This document shows positions 24,034-34,845 of a stretch of 64,000 bases of DNA, in pieces. The notes beneath the pieces are model-generated. The model made no database searches. It saw only the letters and a list, made by a program, of their open reading frames with translations, and was not told the DNA's origin. The stretch covers positions 8,680,501-8,744,500 of the forward strand of contig OX485805.1 in assembly GCA_950295325.1 (NCBI GenBank). Reading direction: 5' to 3'. Each line of letters begins with the position of its first letter. The stretch's first letter is position 1. The DNA is from Polytrichum commune (Eukaryota > Streptophyta > Polytrichopsida > Polytrichales > Polytrichaceae). A program made the position numbers and the translations under genes.

Positions 24034-24468
24034 TTATGTTGGGTATGAGTCCAATTTATAATCTATTCGGCCACAAACGATAATTGCTAAAGTCCAAGCT
24101 ATAGAATAGACTCACATATAAGACAAAGAGAAAAGTGATGAATAAAAACCAAGCAAGTTTATTATTTTGATTCCTTTGTATATTGATTGACTCATTCTTC
24201 AATTATACCAATCTCAAAAAATCCATTTTCATTGATTTTTCTTGTAGTCATCATTGGTTTTAATAATTCAACCACCTCACGGTTTCCAAACTTAATGAGA
24301 CCATTTCAAATTCAGGGTTTTTATTTTATTTTATGACCTATACATCCCACGGAAATAGGTCCAATTTTTTTACTATTATTGTCAAATTCTGGAATATTCT
24401 TGGTATATTCTTGGCTATTTTGGAATATCCTAATTTTAGTTTGACAAGTTTACTATTTTTATTTCCTC
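24034..24468. other. Right subterminal non-coding DNA
   Basis: AT-rich, with no gene seen. It includes the inverted copy of CCTATTTCCGTGG near 24346-24358 that pairs with the one at about 7978. Confidence 0.6.
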
Positions 24469-24535
24469 TACGCTCTCCGCTCTCCAAATCTCCGCTCTCC
24501 GCTCTCCGCTCTACGCTCACATACAAGTGTCGTCC
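24469..24535 (-). repeat. Right terminal inverted repeat of the giant element
   Basis: Read on the minus strand it runs GGACGACACTTG, TATGTGAGCGTAGAGCGG, GGAGAGC units, then GGAGATTTGGAGAGCGG, matching the left terminus. It abuts CCCACCCGAGG (24536-24546). Confidence 0.85.
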
Positions 24536-24546
24536 CCCACCCGAGG

Positions 24547-24877
24547 CCGAACGGCAAGGCCTCCATGGGCATTGGCCCATTGTGAGGCCATAGTTGCCTA
24601 GTATGGTTCGGGTTGTTGTAGTGTTGCTCCGGCAATGCGATGATCAACATGGGATTGGACTTCCATGGATGGAAGTCCACATCTAGGAATGGGTTACCGA
24701 TTAAGGGGTGAGTCCCGAAAGCAAAGTAGGAGGGTTGGTTCCCTCCTATGAACTATAAGGTCCGGGGTAGGAGGAGCTAATCATTAGCATGGCGGAATGC
24801 GAATGGTTAGCGCTCGTAACCTTTGCTCGGATTGAAAATTGGCAAGATTGTTAAGGGACCTAGCAAGGGTTGCGACA
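24547..24877 (+). repeat. Solo LTR, right part
   Basis: This is the last 331 bp of the LTR begun at 7231, ending GGGTTGCGACA. It is followed by ACCCT (24878-24882), which matches the 5 bp before 7231 and so proves that the two parts were one insertion. Confidence 0.9.
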
Positions 24878-25300
24878 ACCCTACTACAATCACTCCTAAA
24901 CCCTTACAAGAAGAAGAGAGAATGAGAGATGGCGAGAAGAATGAGAGAAGAGAGAATGAGAGTATGAGAGAATGAGAGAATGAGAGAATGAGTGTAAGTC
25001 GAAAGGCGCCGCTTCCAGTCCTAACCAACAAACACACTCTAAAATCACTCAATGCTTGTATTTTTAAACAAAACAACACTCCTAAACAACATACACACCC
25101 TGAAATCACTCAATGCGCATATTTCTACACAAAAACACTTCCCCAACCCGTAAACACACTCTACAATCACTCCTAAACCCTTACAAGAAGAAGAGAGAAT
25201 GAGAGAAGAGGGTTACAAGAATCAGAGAGGTGGAAAGGAATGAGAGAGAGAATGTGGGAAGCGGTGTTAGGCGGAGGCGCCGCTTCACGACAAGGTGAGA
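24878..25300. repeat. Minisatellite and GAGAATGA microsatellite right of the split LTR
   Basis: Units with caacaaacacactc...atcactcaatgc continue the minisatellite of 7020-7230. They are mixed with runs of gagaatgagagaatgagag (24915-24990, 25190-25260). The segment cctacaatcactcctaaacccttacaagaagaag occurs at about 24885 and 25160. No gene. Confidence 0.7.
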
Positions 25301-26104
25301 AATGAGGGAGAGAAAGGAGGGAGCTTGACGCGGAGGGAGTTAAATAGACAAAGCGAAGGGTCGCCATGGGACCCAATCTGGGCCATGGGAGCGCCCCGAG
25401 CCCATCTACGGCTCACAAGCCTCGCGGGCAGCCACCCTGCCATGTGTCAACACCTTATTGGTGATGGTGGCTACCCGAGGCTTCTGGGGTGCACACTTGG
25501 CGCCTAGCAGCCACCCGGCCTCCTGCCCGCCGAAGCCCGGCCCCGGCCTTCTAAGCCGCTATCTATAGCGGCTTAGCCCAAAAATCGAAAAGCAACATAG
25601 CCTAAGGTATTGCACAAAATTAACACCATCACCAACTCTGATTTTAATGGTGTTCAATTCAATGGTCCCGCGTTGGAATTGCTTACATCATAGAATGAAT
25701 CCATTATTTGTTTTAGTATTTGAATATTGTAGTCATATGGAGTAAGATGAGAGCGATACAAAGTCTAAGAGGAGTATTTCATAAGTATATTGCAATCCTC
25801 AAATGCAATTGCACGGTGCAACAATTAAAATATGGTGACAATTTACATGGTCAAGGGTTTAGACTAAGTGCTCTCTATTGTAATTTCTATAACCCAAGTT
25901 CGTAGAAGATAAGGCTCTAGCCTACAATGGATATTACCCACCCAAGTAGCATTAAATTCAACATTTATATCAGTACATAGAAGTTGACATTTGAAGTACA
26001 TGGGAGATACACAAAGATTACAAATTTATCTACTGCAACCCCATGGAGTTCAACATCATATGAAGCCATGTAAGCATTAAGCTTGATGTTCGATGATCCC
26101 TCCA

Positions 26105-26126
26105 ACCTAAACCCTAAACCCTAAAC
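26105..26126 (-). repeat. Interstitial telomere-type motif (CCCTAAA)
   Basis: cctaaaccctaaaccctaaac, about three units of the plant telomere repeat in CCCTAAA orientation. Confidence 0.6.
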
Positions 26127-26944
26127 ACCGCAAGCCTTAAATGAATGGCACATAAGGTTAAATGACAGGGCCTTAGTGCTTGTAGTTTCCAATACAAATG
26201 TATATTGTCTTGACAACATCCTAATCATATGTGCTCACGATCATGTCAACCAATATTAAGTTATAACAATGTCTGTCTAAAAAGAAGAGTATAATAACTT
26301 GATTATAGTATATATGATCTTCATACTAGATTTCAAATGGACTTCATGATAGTTTCAAACATCCTTGAAAGAGTGAACTAAAAAGTCCTATTCGTGATGG
26401 AATTCCCATTAATGCCTTTCACATAGGTTATCCATTGCCACACTTGTATGTTGGACAATGGATCAACGTTGTGTGCACACATTACAAACGTCACATGTTC
26501 TTTTAAAGCTTTTCTCATTTTATTGTTGCAAATTGAAAGTTGGCCAATTTATTCAAATTTGTCATGAGATCAATTCCTTGTTTTCAATGTATAAGTCCTC
26601 ATGTGAAAGTCTTCATAACGACATAAACTGTAATTGTATTTGGTGGCTTCAGCTATATGAAGTTTCATAATGTTGCCACATATATTGTCAAGATATTATT
26701 TGAAATAAACCATAATATTTGAGTCCAAGTAGAGTAATATCCTGGAAGTACATAATTTAATTTGTATGCAATGCATCAATGTGAAGTTGTGGAGGATGGG
26801 TTCTCAAAATCAGTTATCAAATATCATTTTCTTCCCAATGGTGCATGTCATAGGCACATAAAATGAGACAGTCTACCCCCATCAACAATAATTTTAATTT
26901 TTTTGACAAATATTGTTATAGGATATTGGAAGATATATTGGAGA

Positions 26945-27340
26945 TCTTTCTTTATCATTTTTTTTCCATATCCTTACTAACACTATATTCAAACATGTAA
27001 CTTCAACATATTACCATAGATAATATTGAGTGTTTGAGTTTACAATGTTTGATGTTACTTACTTTCATAGTGGTATTAGTATTGAGTAGATGCGTTCGTA
27101 TTTAGTGTATCAAACTCTAAATATGTTATGAACTAAACTCCTAAACCCAACTACACAAAATATGATATCTAGTGTTTGATACCCTATATACAAGCGCATG
27201 CACTAAATATCAATAACCATATGAAAGTCAATGACATAAAATGTAAACTCTCACAATAAGTATCATCTATGGTAATATGTGGAATTTACATGTTTGCAAT
27301 TAGTGTTAGGAAGGATGTGAAAAGAAAAAATATACATGAA
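26945..27340. repeat. Imperfect foldback element
   Basis: About 180 bp (26950-27130) and the reverse complement of 27158-27340 match imperfectly along their length. Shared blocks include catattaccatagat, aaacatgtaa and tatcaaac. A loop of about 30 bp contains aactaaactcctaaaccc. It looks like a MITE or foldback element. Terminal duplications were not resolved. Confidence 0.6.
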
Positions 27341-27683
27341 AGTAGAAGGTAAGCGACACATTTATGTGTAACAGTAATTGTCAAAGATTTAAAAATTAAT
27401 GTTGAGCATAGTAGGGTGGTAACAACACTAAATATAATGAAACACACACCCCATATTTTGTGTAGTTATTTCATCACGGAATTAGCAATGTCATTTGATG
27501 GTTGGCGCCACGAAGAGCCACGAAGGCCACACATTAGTAAACTTGAAGTGAACTTCAAGATGGATTCAAATATCATTAACAGATTGAACTAAAAAGCGAC
27601 ATTGGTAGTTAGTATCCCTTTAACAACGTCCACATACGTTCCTCATTGGCACACTTGCATGCGAGATAATAGAGCAATGTTCT

Positions 27684-27702
27684 AGGGTTTAGGGTTTAGG
27701 GG
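27684..27702 (+). repeat. Interstitial telomere-type motif (TTTAGGG)
   Basis: tagggtttagggtttaggg, in the orientation opposite to the motif at 26105. Confidence 0.55.
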
Positions 27703-28384
27703 AGACAAATAAATAATTTTATTCATCACGACAATGGCCTCAAGCCTTGGAAACCCTTTCATAATTGCAGCCTCCAAATGGCCCAAACCCCACCTAAATA
27801 GGTTTACACTTGAAAGCATTGAATGGAGTTAAAATATTTGTTAAAATATACCGTCATGACACTTGAAAAAATTAATGTGGCCGCCACCCTTCCTCCCAAC
27901 AGCGTATGTCATATCCACACAAGACAAAAAAAAAAATTAAATATCATAGACTAAGTCATATGACGGCTGGGGTATCAGAGGGGCATTGAAAGATGCGCAT
28001 TTTCTACTATAAAAAAAAAACGGGGAATTATGTCAGGAGGTTTGAAATAACCTCTGCAGGAGAACAAGGCAGGAAAGGCATCCAATGAGGAAGTCCGAGA
28101 AACGGAGGTGGATAGTATAAAGGGACGCACCCCCCAAAAGTCTGTCCTTTTTTGCTCTTCTCCCACTCTTGAATTCGTAGAGAGAACTCTTAGTCGGAGC
28201 TATACTTCAAGGTTCGTGCATGCTGCCGTTCATTAGCACTTATCCACAGCATGCAAGTTCATGAGCACCTACCCACAGCATGGAAGCCCACCGTGAACTT
28301 TGCAATGAGCTTAAAAACAACACATTTCGGATTATCCGCCGCATTATCCGCCGGATTTTGAGGGTTTTAGCGTGACTCTTATCG

Positions 28385-29450
28385 GGTTTGGGTCGGTCGA
28401 CCCAAACCCCTCCGCTACTGTGGGCGGGTTTCAGCCTGACCCTGATTAGGTTTGGGTCGGTTGACCCAAACCCCTCCACTAGTGTGGGCGGGTTTCAGCC
28501 TGATCCAAACCTATCCCCTCGTGAGGCAGGTACTAGAGTGGACAAGGAGCCCATCCTGGCCCTCAAGGTTTGGGTTGGTCGACCCAAACCTATACCCTCC
28601 TGAGGCAGATACTATGGTGGACACGGAGTCCATCTTGCCCCTCAAGGTTTGGGTCGGTCGACCGAAACCTTTACTCTCATGAGGCAGGTACTAGGGTGGA
28701 CACGGAGTCCATCCTGCCCCTCAAAGTTTGGGTCGGTCGACCCAAACCTATCCCCTCGTGAGGCAGGGTCTAGAGTGGACAAGGAGCCCATCCAGGCCCT
28801 CAAGGTTTGGGTCGGTCGACCCAAACCTATACGCTCATGAGGCAGGTACTAGGGTGGACACGGAGTCCATCCTGCCCCTCAAGGTTTGGGTTGGTCGACC
28901 CAAACCTATACCCTCATGAGGCAGGTACTAGGGTGGACACGGAGTCCATCTTACCCCTCAAGGTTTGGGTCGGTCGACCCAAACCTATACCCTCATGAGG
29001 CAGGTACTAGGGTGGACACGGAGTCCATCTTACCCCTCAAGGTTTGGGTCGGTCGACCCAAACCTATACCCTCATGAGGCAGGTACTAGGGTGGACACGG
29101 AGTCCATCTTACCCCTCAAGGTTTGGGTCGGTCGACCCAAACCCACCCCCACGTGAGGCAGGTACTAGGGTGGACTTTGAGCCCTTCCTGCCCTATAAGG
29201 TTTGGGTCGGTCGACCCAAACCTTATCCCACAGTGGGCATGTACTAGGTTTGACACATCCCATTGCCCTTACATAATTTGGGACGGTCTACCCAATCCAT
29301 CCCCACTGTGTGGGTGCTCTCTGTTATGAGCCTGAACCCATCTTGCGAAAAGGTTTGGGTCGGTCGACCCAATTTATCCCCACTGTTTGGATGGAGTCTG
29401 GATGACCATGATCCCATCGTGCCACAAGGTTTGGGTAGGTCGACCCAAAC
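28385..29450. repeat. 79-bp tandem array with GTTTGGGTCG palindromes, upstream of the DUF7869-like gene
   Basis: About 14 units, mostly 79 bp apart (28728, 28805, 28884, 28964, 29042, 29121, 29200), each carry GTTTGGGTCG, GT, then the reverse complement. Spacers read gaggcaggtactagggtggac and acggagtccatc. Units decay toward both ends. It ends about 190 bp before the DUF7869-like start. Short overlapping frames inside it are repeat by-products. Confidence 0.9.
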
Positions 29451-29641
29451 CCAAACCCACCGTGTGGATGGGCTCTAAATGATAGTGTGTCCACTGGCCA
29501 ACCCAAACCTTTACAAAGCCAATGGCATAGCATTCATATGAACATGTATGAACACTGTGTATTTGCAATATTGTTTATATAAGATGGTTTTTGTATTATT
29601 CGATTGGAACCTACAATTTTGTGGTTTCTTGATAAGGTTCA

Positions 29642-32600
29642 ATGTTCATGTGTGTAGGCAGAATGAATGGGTTTAGTGAAAGAGGGGATTGGTCATCTGA
29701 AGATATGGCCACTTGGCCATCTGCATCTGAGGATGAGATAGACATTGTCGGGGAGGATACTTTGGCTGACAGTGCAGATGAAGATCATTTGGATTTACCT
29801 TCGCCTTCCGTACCGCAATGTCCCATTGCTGAATGTACGGGACTCTCAAGGGCTTCATGGGTGAATTTGGAGGTGATACTTCTTAATGACAGTGGAGTTG
29901 TTGTGGCGGAGGGGATTTGTCGCAACACCCATCCACAAGATTGCATTGATGAAAACCCGCTTGGCACCGAGGACGTTGGGGTTGTCATATTGGAGTCGCT
30001 CGTTCATTCCGAGGTGGATCCCACTCATAGGTTCTCCCTCCGGAGGTGGCCATTGAGGAATGTCACGATTGATGGTGTTTCCTTGTGTGAACATGAGCAA
30101 CGACACTTGCAAATCCAAAAAGAGCAGCAATCAAACATGCGGCCACGCAAGGGTCAAAGAAAGTACGATACATTGGCACGTCCTGCTCCGTCTGCAACTG
30201 ATTGTAAACGTCAAAGGTTGCTCGGGGAGGAGTCCATTAGAGAAGTTGCCACAAAGGATTGTTGTGTGCATCGTTGTTGCCAATTGTTTCCCCGGGATAA
30301 ATTGTTGGCCATCCGCGAAGAAATGTGGCTTGGTGATTTCCGTCTAAGATCCACCAAAAAACTTGATGTGCATAGGGCGATACATATGAATGGGGCGGGT
30401 CGCAAGGTCATCACCATTGAGAGCATAGACGTGTGTTGCAAGGCATGGTACACCATTCATGGTGTGTCGAAAACGGACTTTTATAGACAAGTTGCTTATG
30501 CCAAGGAAGGCTGCCGGTCCCGTCACCATGGGAACGTGGGTTTAAAGAAACCTAGGGAAGCAACAAGGCAAGCAACGGCCACTCTAGCAACCATAATTGT
30601 CCCACTTGCCGATGCAATGCCGCACAAAACACGCACACTCACAACTGGTGAAAAGGTTGTGGAGAAAGTTCTTCCCACAGGCACAAAATGGAAAGACATA
30701 TTGTTGGATGTAAATGCAGTTGGGGAGAAGATTGGGTTGGAGCCAATTTCATCGTCAAAATTGAGTGCAATCAAGAAAGCAAACTTCAGCGAATACATTA
30801 CAAAAAGACGAGGGGACAAATTTGCAAGGTGCTCTAATTGCGAGAAGTTGAAGCGCCTTCGGGATGCACACACGATGGGTACCGAGTCGTTTGCGGTGCA
30901 TCAATTGAACTATTTCAAGCACGTAAACATGCAAGAGGCACACCGTAATGATTACTACACAAATAGAGCGTTGTCCATCTCCAGGCCCTTGGAAGTTCTT
31001 ACGGTCATCCATGACAAAATGGACCATGCCAAGACAGCCTCCCCATGTTTTGCAAAACGAATCAAGGCCACGGATGGGTTTTTTTAGTTGCCTGTATCGG
31101 TTACAGGTGATCTTCGAAACAATGTTGACATACCCTAAATATTGTTGTATTTTATTATGTGATGTGCTTGAGAACATTGATTCACTCAAAACGATTTAGA
31201 CATACATAGATACTAATCACTTTGGGTTGGCATTGTAGGAATGATTGCACATGGACACGGTGATGTCAAGTTTGCCCATTATGCTCTTGATTTGTATCCA
31301 GCAGATTCAAACCACACGATAGGGTCATTTGCAAGGCTTTTGCGTGATTTAGAGAAACCGCCAGCCTATTCTTCAGGATTGTTATTTGAAAATACGGGTT
31401 CAACACCTTTATATGAAGCAGTGATGGATGGAAAAGATGTATGCTTGCATTCGTTGCCCGAACCACCCAGTGAACCCGTGATAGCCAAGAAGTTGCCCCC
31501 CACTTTGCGTGTCCAATTGGACAATTGTGCCAAGGACAATAAAAGTAGATATGTATTTGCATATTGGTCGTTGTTGGTTGCGAAAGGCATTTTCAAGGAG
31601 GTTTTTGTGTCCTTCCTATTGGTAGGCCACACGCACGACGATATTGATGCATCTTTTGGATGGTGGAGCATGAAGTTGCGGGAGGAGGATTTTCCTACAA
31701 TCCCGTTATTGATGAAGTCGTACATGGATTTGGAGAACGTTCCCGTCATCCCCCATATGATTGAGGAGGTGCCAGACTTCAAGGCATTTATAGAACCTTA
31801 TATTCGAAGTGGAGCTCATCGATTGATTGGCCATACGAAGGCACAACAATTCCGGTTCTACATGCGTGACGATGGTGTCCCGGCCATGCAATACAAGTTG
31901 TTGTGCACGACACAAGACTGGAGCCCGCCAGAGGGTCTCCTTGTGTGGTGCGTGGATGCGGATGGGAAGACCATGTTACCGGATGGAGAGCCTAGGCCTT
32001 GCAAGCCAATAGCCATGAAGAATTTGGAGGATATTTTGAAAGGTATATCAGGCTTCATTCAATATTGGGAGAGTTTGAAGATAGCGGATGTTGGCGGATC
32101 ATGTTGGCATCGTTATGGGAGTTGGATACATTATTGGACACGTGTTCGTGCGGCCTTGGCAGACCTCCACCAAGATAGCCCTCATACTTTGAGGCACGGA
32201 TTTTGGCCACAAACTCGTATCGATGTACAAGCTTCGGAGGCTAGTCTTTTGAGTAATGGAGAGGTTCGTGAGGAGTTTGATATGGACGACCATTACGTTG
32301 GGCCTGCTAGTCAACGTCCCCCACCATCTTTCCGCATTGCAGTGGATTGTCATGAAGGTTATATGCTCATTTTGCGTCCTGGAGATGAGACATATGCAAA
32401 GCCAGTGTGGGTGGCAAGAGCTTTGTCCAATCCAAATTTTGTATCTTCCAGCCCTCATTTTCGACAAATACAAGTAGAGTACTACCGACCGACAGCACGG
32501 AATGAAGATGTTGTTCGGTATTATACAGGCTGGGATACAAACCAACACTTTCGGTGGAAGGTGGATTCTGAGCACGGTCCATCTTGGGTAGATACAGATT

Positions 32601-32725
32601 CCATATTCATAGCATGGAAACCACAGAAAAATCATAGTGGATCAGTGTCCATCCCTCAAAAGTACATAACTTTTGCAAAAGACAACCTTGCTCGGATCGC
32701 AGAAGAAGCAACCCACGTTGAATGA
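29642..32725 (+). CDS. DUF7869-like DDE protein, two exons, one in-frame TAG
   Basis: Exons 29642-31106 and 31239-32725 join across a 132-bp GT-AG intron (the split Gly codon closes correctly), giving 984 codons. The C-terminal half matches my knowledge of the DUF7869 family, an RNase H-like, transposase-related domain: HDKMDHAK (Asp 461), VQLDNCAKDN (Asp 583) and the signature GHTHDDID (618-625). The N-terminal half has Cys pairs (CCVHRCC near 215-221, and SIDVCCKAWYTIHGVS.TDFYRQ). Codon 482 (31085-31087) is TAG, eight codons before the intron, while the frame continues open through the donor. So this is one nonsense change, readthrough, or a young pseudogene. ATG 29663 is an alternative start. 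The array 28385-29450 lies directly upstream. Confidence 0.75.
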
Positions 32726-33271
32726 GAAGTTGGTAGGATTGTGTTAGCATGATTATAGTGTAAACAGTAATTCGACGAATATATATTACTCATATGTGTG
32801 CTCCTCAAACTTGGGGCAAAGTTTGGGTAGAACTTGCGAATGCTATATTGTTTGGGGTTGGATGAATATCCATTTACTATATTTCAATACAATTGTGAAG
32901 TTCATTTTTTTATTAAATTTGGGACTAAATTTTCCATTGAAGAAATATGCATTTATTGCATGCACTTTGTATGTTGCAATGTCTATATTTTATTGACCAT
33001 GCTAATAATAGAAATCATTTTATATGTTTCTTGGGTGAAACTAGTTTGGAGTGCTCTACCCAAAGTGTTTTTGTTGATGAGGTTGGTGTTGAGTGCTCTA
33101 CCATATGTGCTTATGTCCACACATAATAGATTTGGGATATTATAACATATAATATATTTGAGATTGTTCGCAATATAGTTTCGGAACACGGAATGTTGTT
33201 TGATCCATATATTAATTTGAGACTAGAGAAAGTCTCAATTTAACGAATATAGTGTTAAATTGAGGTCAACC
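32726..33271. other. AT-rich intergenic DNA
   Basis: No gene is recognised. It lies between the DUF7869-like stop and a small basic exon. ttggagtgctctaccca/gttgagtgctctacca repeats near 33045 and 33090. Confidence 0.5.
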
Positions 33272-33418
33272 ATGGGAAGAAAAGGGGATAATTCAACAAA
33301 GGCTACTCACAGTCATTCAAAACGAAATGTTGAGTCATTTGAAAAGGCGGAGGTTGCTCCCATTAGGTTATTCTCATTAGGAGAGGAAGACACCTCCTTG
33401 GACAATGAAGAAATTAAG
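33272..33418 (+). CDS. Small basic first exon, gene cut short downstream
   Basis: ATG 33272 opens MGRKGDNSTKATHSHSKRN, then an acidic stretch (LGEEDTSLDNEEIK), and ends at AAG followed by the donor GTATGC after 49 codons, phase 0. The layout (short basic then acidic, first exon ending in phase 0) resembles the first exons at 19391 and 63076. No second exon was found before the retrotransposon at 33857. It could be a remnant of a third element. Confidence 0.35.
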
Positions 33419-33851
33419 GTATGCTCTGCTTACATTACATTTAGTTTGAATTTATTTAAATTTTATGAGTCCCGTGTATAGTTGGCTTGAAAGGAAACAT
33501 TATGGCATGAGAGGAAACTATCCTATGCATTCGAGTAATGATATTTTCGATGCTTTGTCGCATCATTGCAAGTTTGGCACTAGACATTGTTAATATATAT
33601 GCACTAGAAATTAGGGGTAGTAATCGTGAGGTAAACAAGGCAGCAAGTGTGGGCCTGTGGAAGCACTCACAATGCAAAGGGTGGTCACAATGACTTGGAA
33701 GAGGAAGGGAACAAGACGCAACAGTAACATACCATCGTTCCCCGCATTACAACAAACCTCAGAAATAGGGTATTCCTCCAAATACGAGGAGTGAACACAG
33801 AGTTCAAGGTTGCAGCCTCAATTTGGAGAGGGGGAGGGATTCGAGGGGAGG
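33419..33851. other. Non-coding flank of the full-length retrotransposon
   Basis: No gene seen. It ends in a purine-rich stretch (ggagagggggaggg) and the target duplication GCAGT (33852-33856). Confidence 0.5.
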
Positions 33852-33856
33852 GCAGT

Positions 33857-34831
33857 TGTCGCGCACCTCTCCATGAGGAGTGCCCGAAACACCATGGGCA
33901 CAAGGGGGACCCCGGAGTGACACCCGGGACTTGTGGCGCCATTGGTGAGAGGGCCCAAGTGATCCTAGTGTGGGTGAGGGCCCCGGGCGTTGGGAACGCC
34001 TCCCACCCACGGAGACTAGGAGGCACAAGGGTAAGGCCATGAGCTATGCGTAGCTCATGGCGTGGTGATTCTAGAATGCTCAAGATCACCTCAATCGGAG
34101 GTGTGAGCTAGGAGTTATGGCCATTTGAGTGGGGTGCTGTCCCGGGACAGCGCCCTGGTACAGCAGTGCCTGGGAGTGATTCCCGGGACTGCCAAGGTTC
34201 AAACAGGCATAACTTCCTCAAGCCTTGCCCGAATGGGGCAAGCGAGGAGTCCATCGGCATCTACGTGAAGCGTAGATGAGGATGGAGTGGTTGGTTGTTA
34301 TGATCAGACATCATACAAGGAAGTTATGATGGTCTGAAGCTGCTGGGGGGGTTCTAGGCCCAGCAGCTAAGGGAAAATGTCCACTTGGCCCCAACTCTTG
34401 GTAGAGAGACAAGAGGTTGGTTGGCGGTGGGATAGGGGCTCCGTGTAGAGTCCTAGAGGCTTATATGGGTGAGGTGGTGTGGCCTCACCCACCCGAGGCC
34501 GAACGGCAAGGCCTCCATGGGCTTTGGCCTATTGTGAGGCCATAGTTGCCTAGTATGCTTCGGGTTGTTGTAGTGTTGCTCCGGCAATGCGATGATCAAC
34601 ATAGGATTGGACTTCCATGGATGGAAGTCCACATTGGGGAAATGGGTTACCGATTAAGGGGTGAGTCCCGAAAGTAAAGTAGGAGGGTTGGTTCCCTCTT
34701 ATGAATTATTGGTCCGGGGTAAGAGGAGCTATCCATTAGCATGGCGGAATGCGAAGGGTTAGCGCTCGTAACCTTTGCTAGAATTGAAAATTGGCAAGAT
34801 GGTCAAGGGGGGGCTAGCAAGGGTTGCGACA
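33857..34831 (+). repeat. 5' LTR of copy 2
   Basis: 975 bp, TGTCGCGCACC to GGGTTGCGACA. It holds several hairpins: GCTGTCCCGGGACAGC (34136-34151), GAGCTA/TAGCTC (34040-34055), CATCTACG/CGTAGATG near 34259 and a 22-bp GGACTTCCAT-GG-ATGGAAGTCC (34609-34630). cttatatggg near 34461 is a possible TATA element. Confidence 0.93.
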
Positions 34832-34833
34832 CT

Positions 34834-34845
34834 TGGTATCAGAGC
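34834..34845 (+). other. Primer-binding site
   Basis: TGGTATCAGAGC lies two bases after the 5' LTR. It is the complement of the 3' end of plant initiator-Met tRNA. Confidence 0.92.

Larger units (their letters stand above)
7873..24535 (+). mobile_element. Giant (16.66 kb) MULE-like transposon with ParB-methyltransferase cargo
   Basis: The element disrupts a solo LTR whose two halves match an intact relative. CCCACCCGAGG is present at both junctions (7862-7872 and 24536-24546), a 9-11 bp target duplication as is usual for Mutator-like elements. Both ends carry the inverted sequence TATGTGAGCGTAGAGCGG followed by repeated GGAGAGC units, and a subterminal inverted CCTATTTCCGTGG. Inside are the ParB-methyltransferase gene (8880-13080, minus), a palindrome array (13253-18204), a basic-protein gene (18371-19391, minus), a SWIM-finger transposase (19747-23383, plus) and a small gene (23545-24012, minus). 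Exact ends depend on whether the duplication is 9 or 11 bp. A second, partial element with the same order starts near 57832. Confidence 0.82.
25301..28384. other. Non-coding region, 3 kb, no gene seen
   Basis: At 25310-25580 it is GC-rich, with a hairpin taagccgcta/tagcggctta near 25555. From 25600 to 28100 it is AT-rich, without a credible reading frame. It holds two diverged direct copies of about 140 bp (about 26325-26460 and 27540-27675), a foldback (26945-27340) and two telomere-like motifs. Confidence 0.6.

Noticed and set aside
28388-29247. A ladder of 60-70 codon frames, each starting MGRSTQT or similar
   Set aside because: They are shifted by 79 bp and encode the tandem spacer and palindrome. 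Repeat by-products, not genes.
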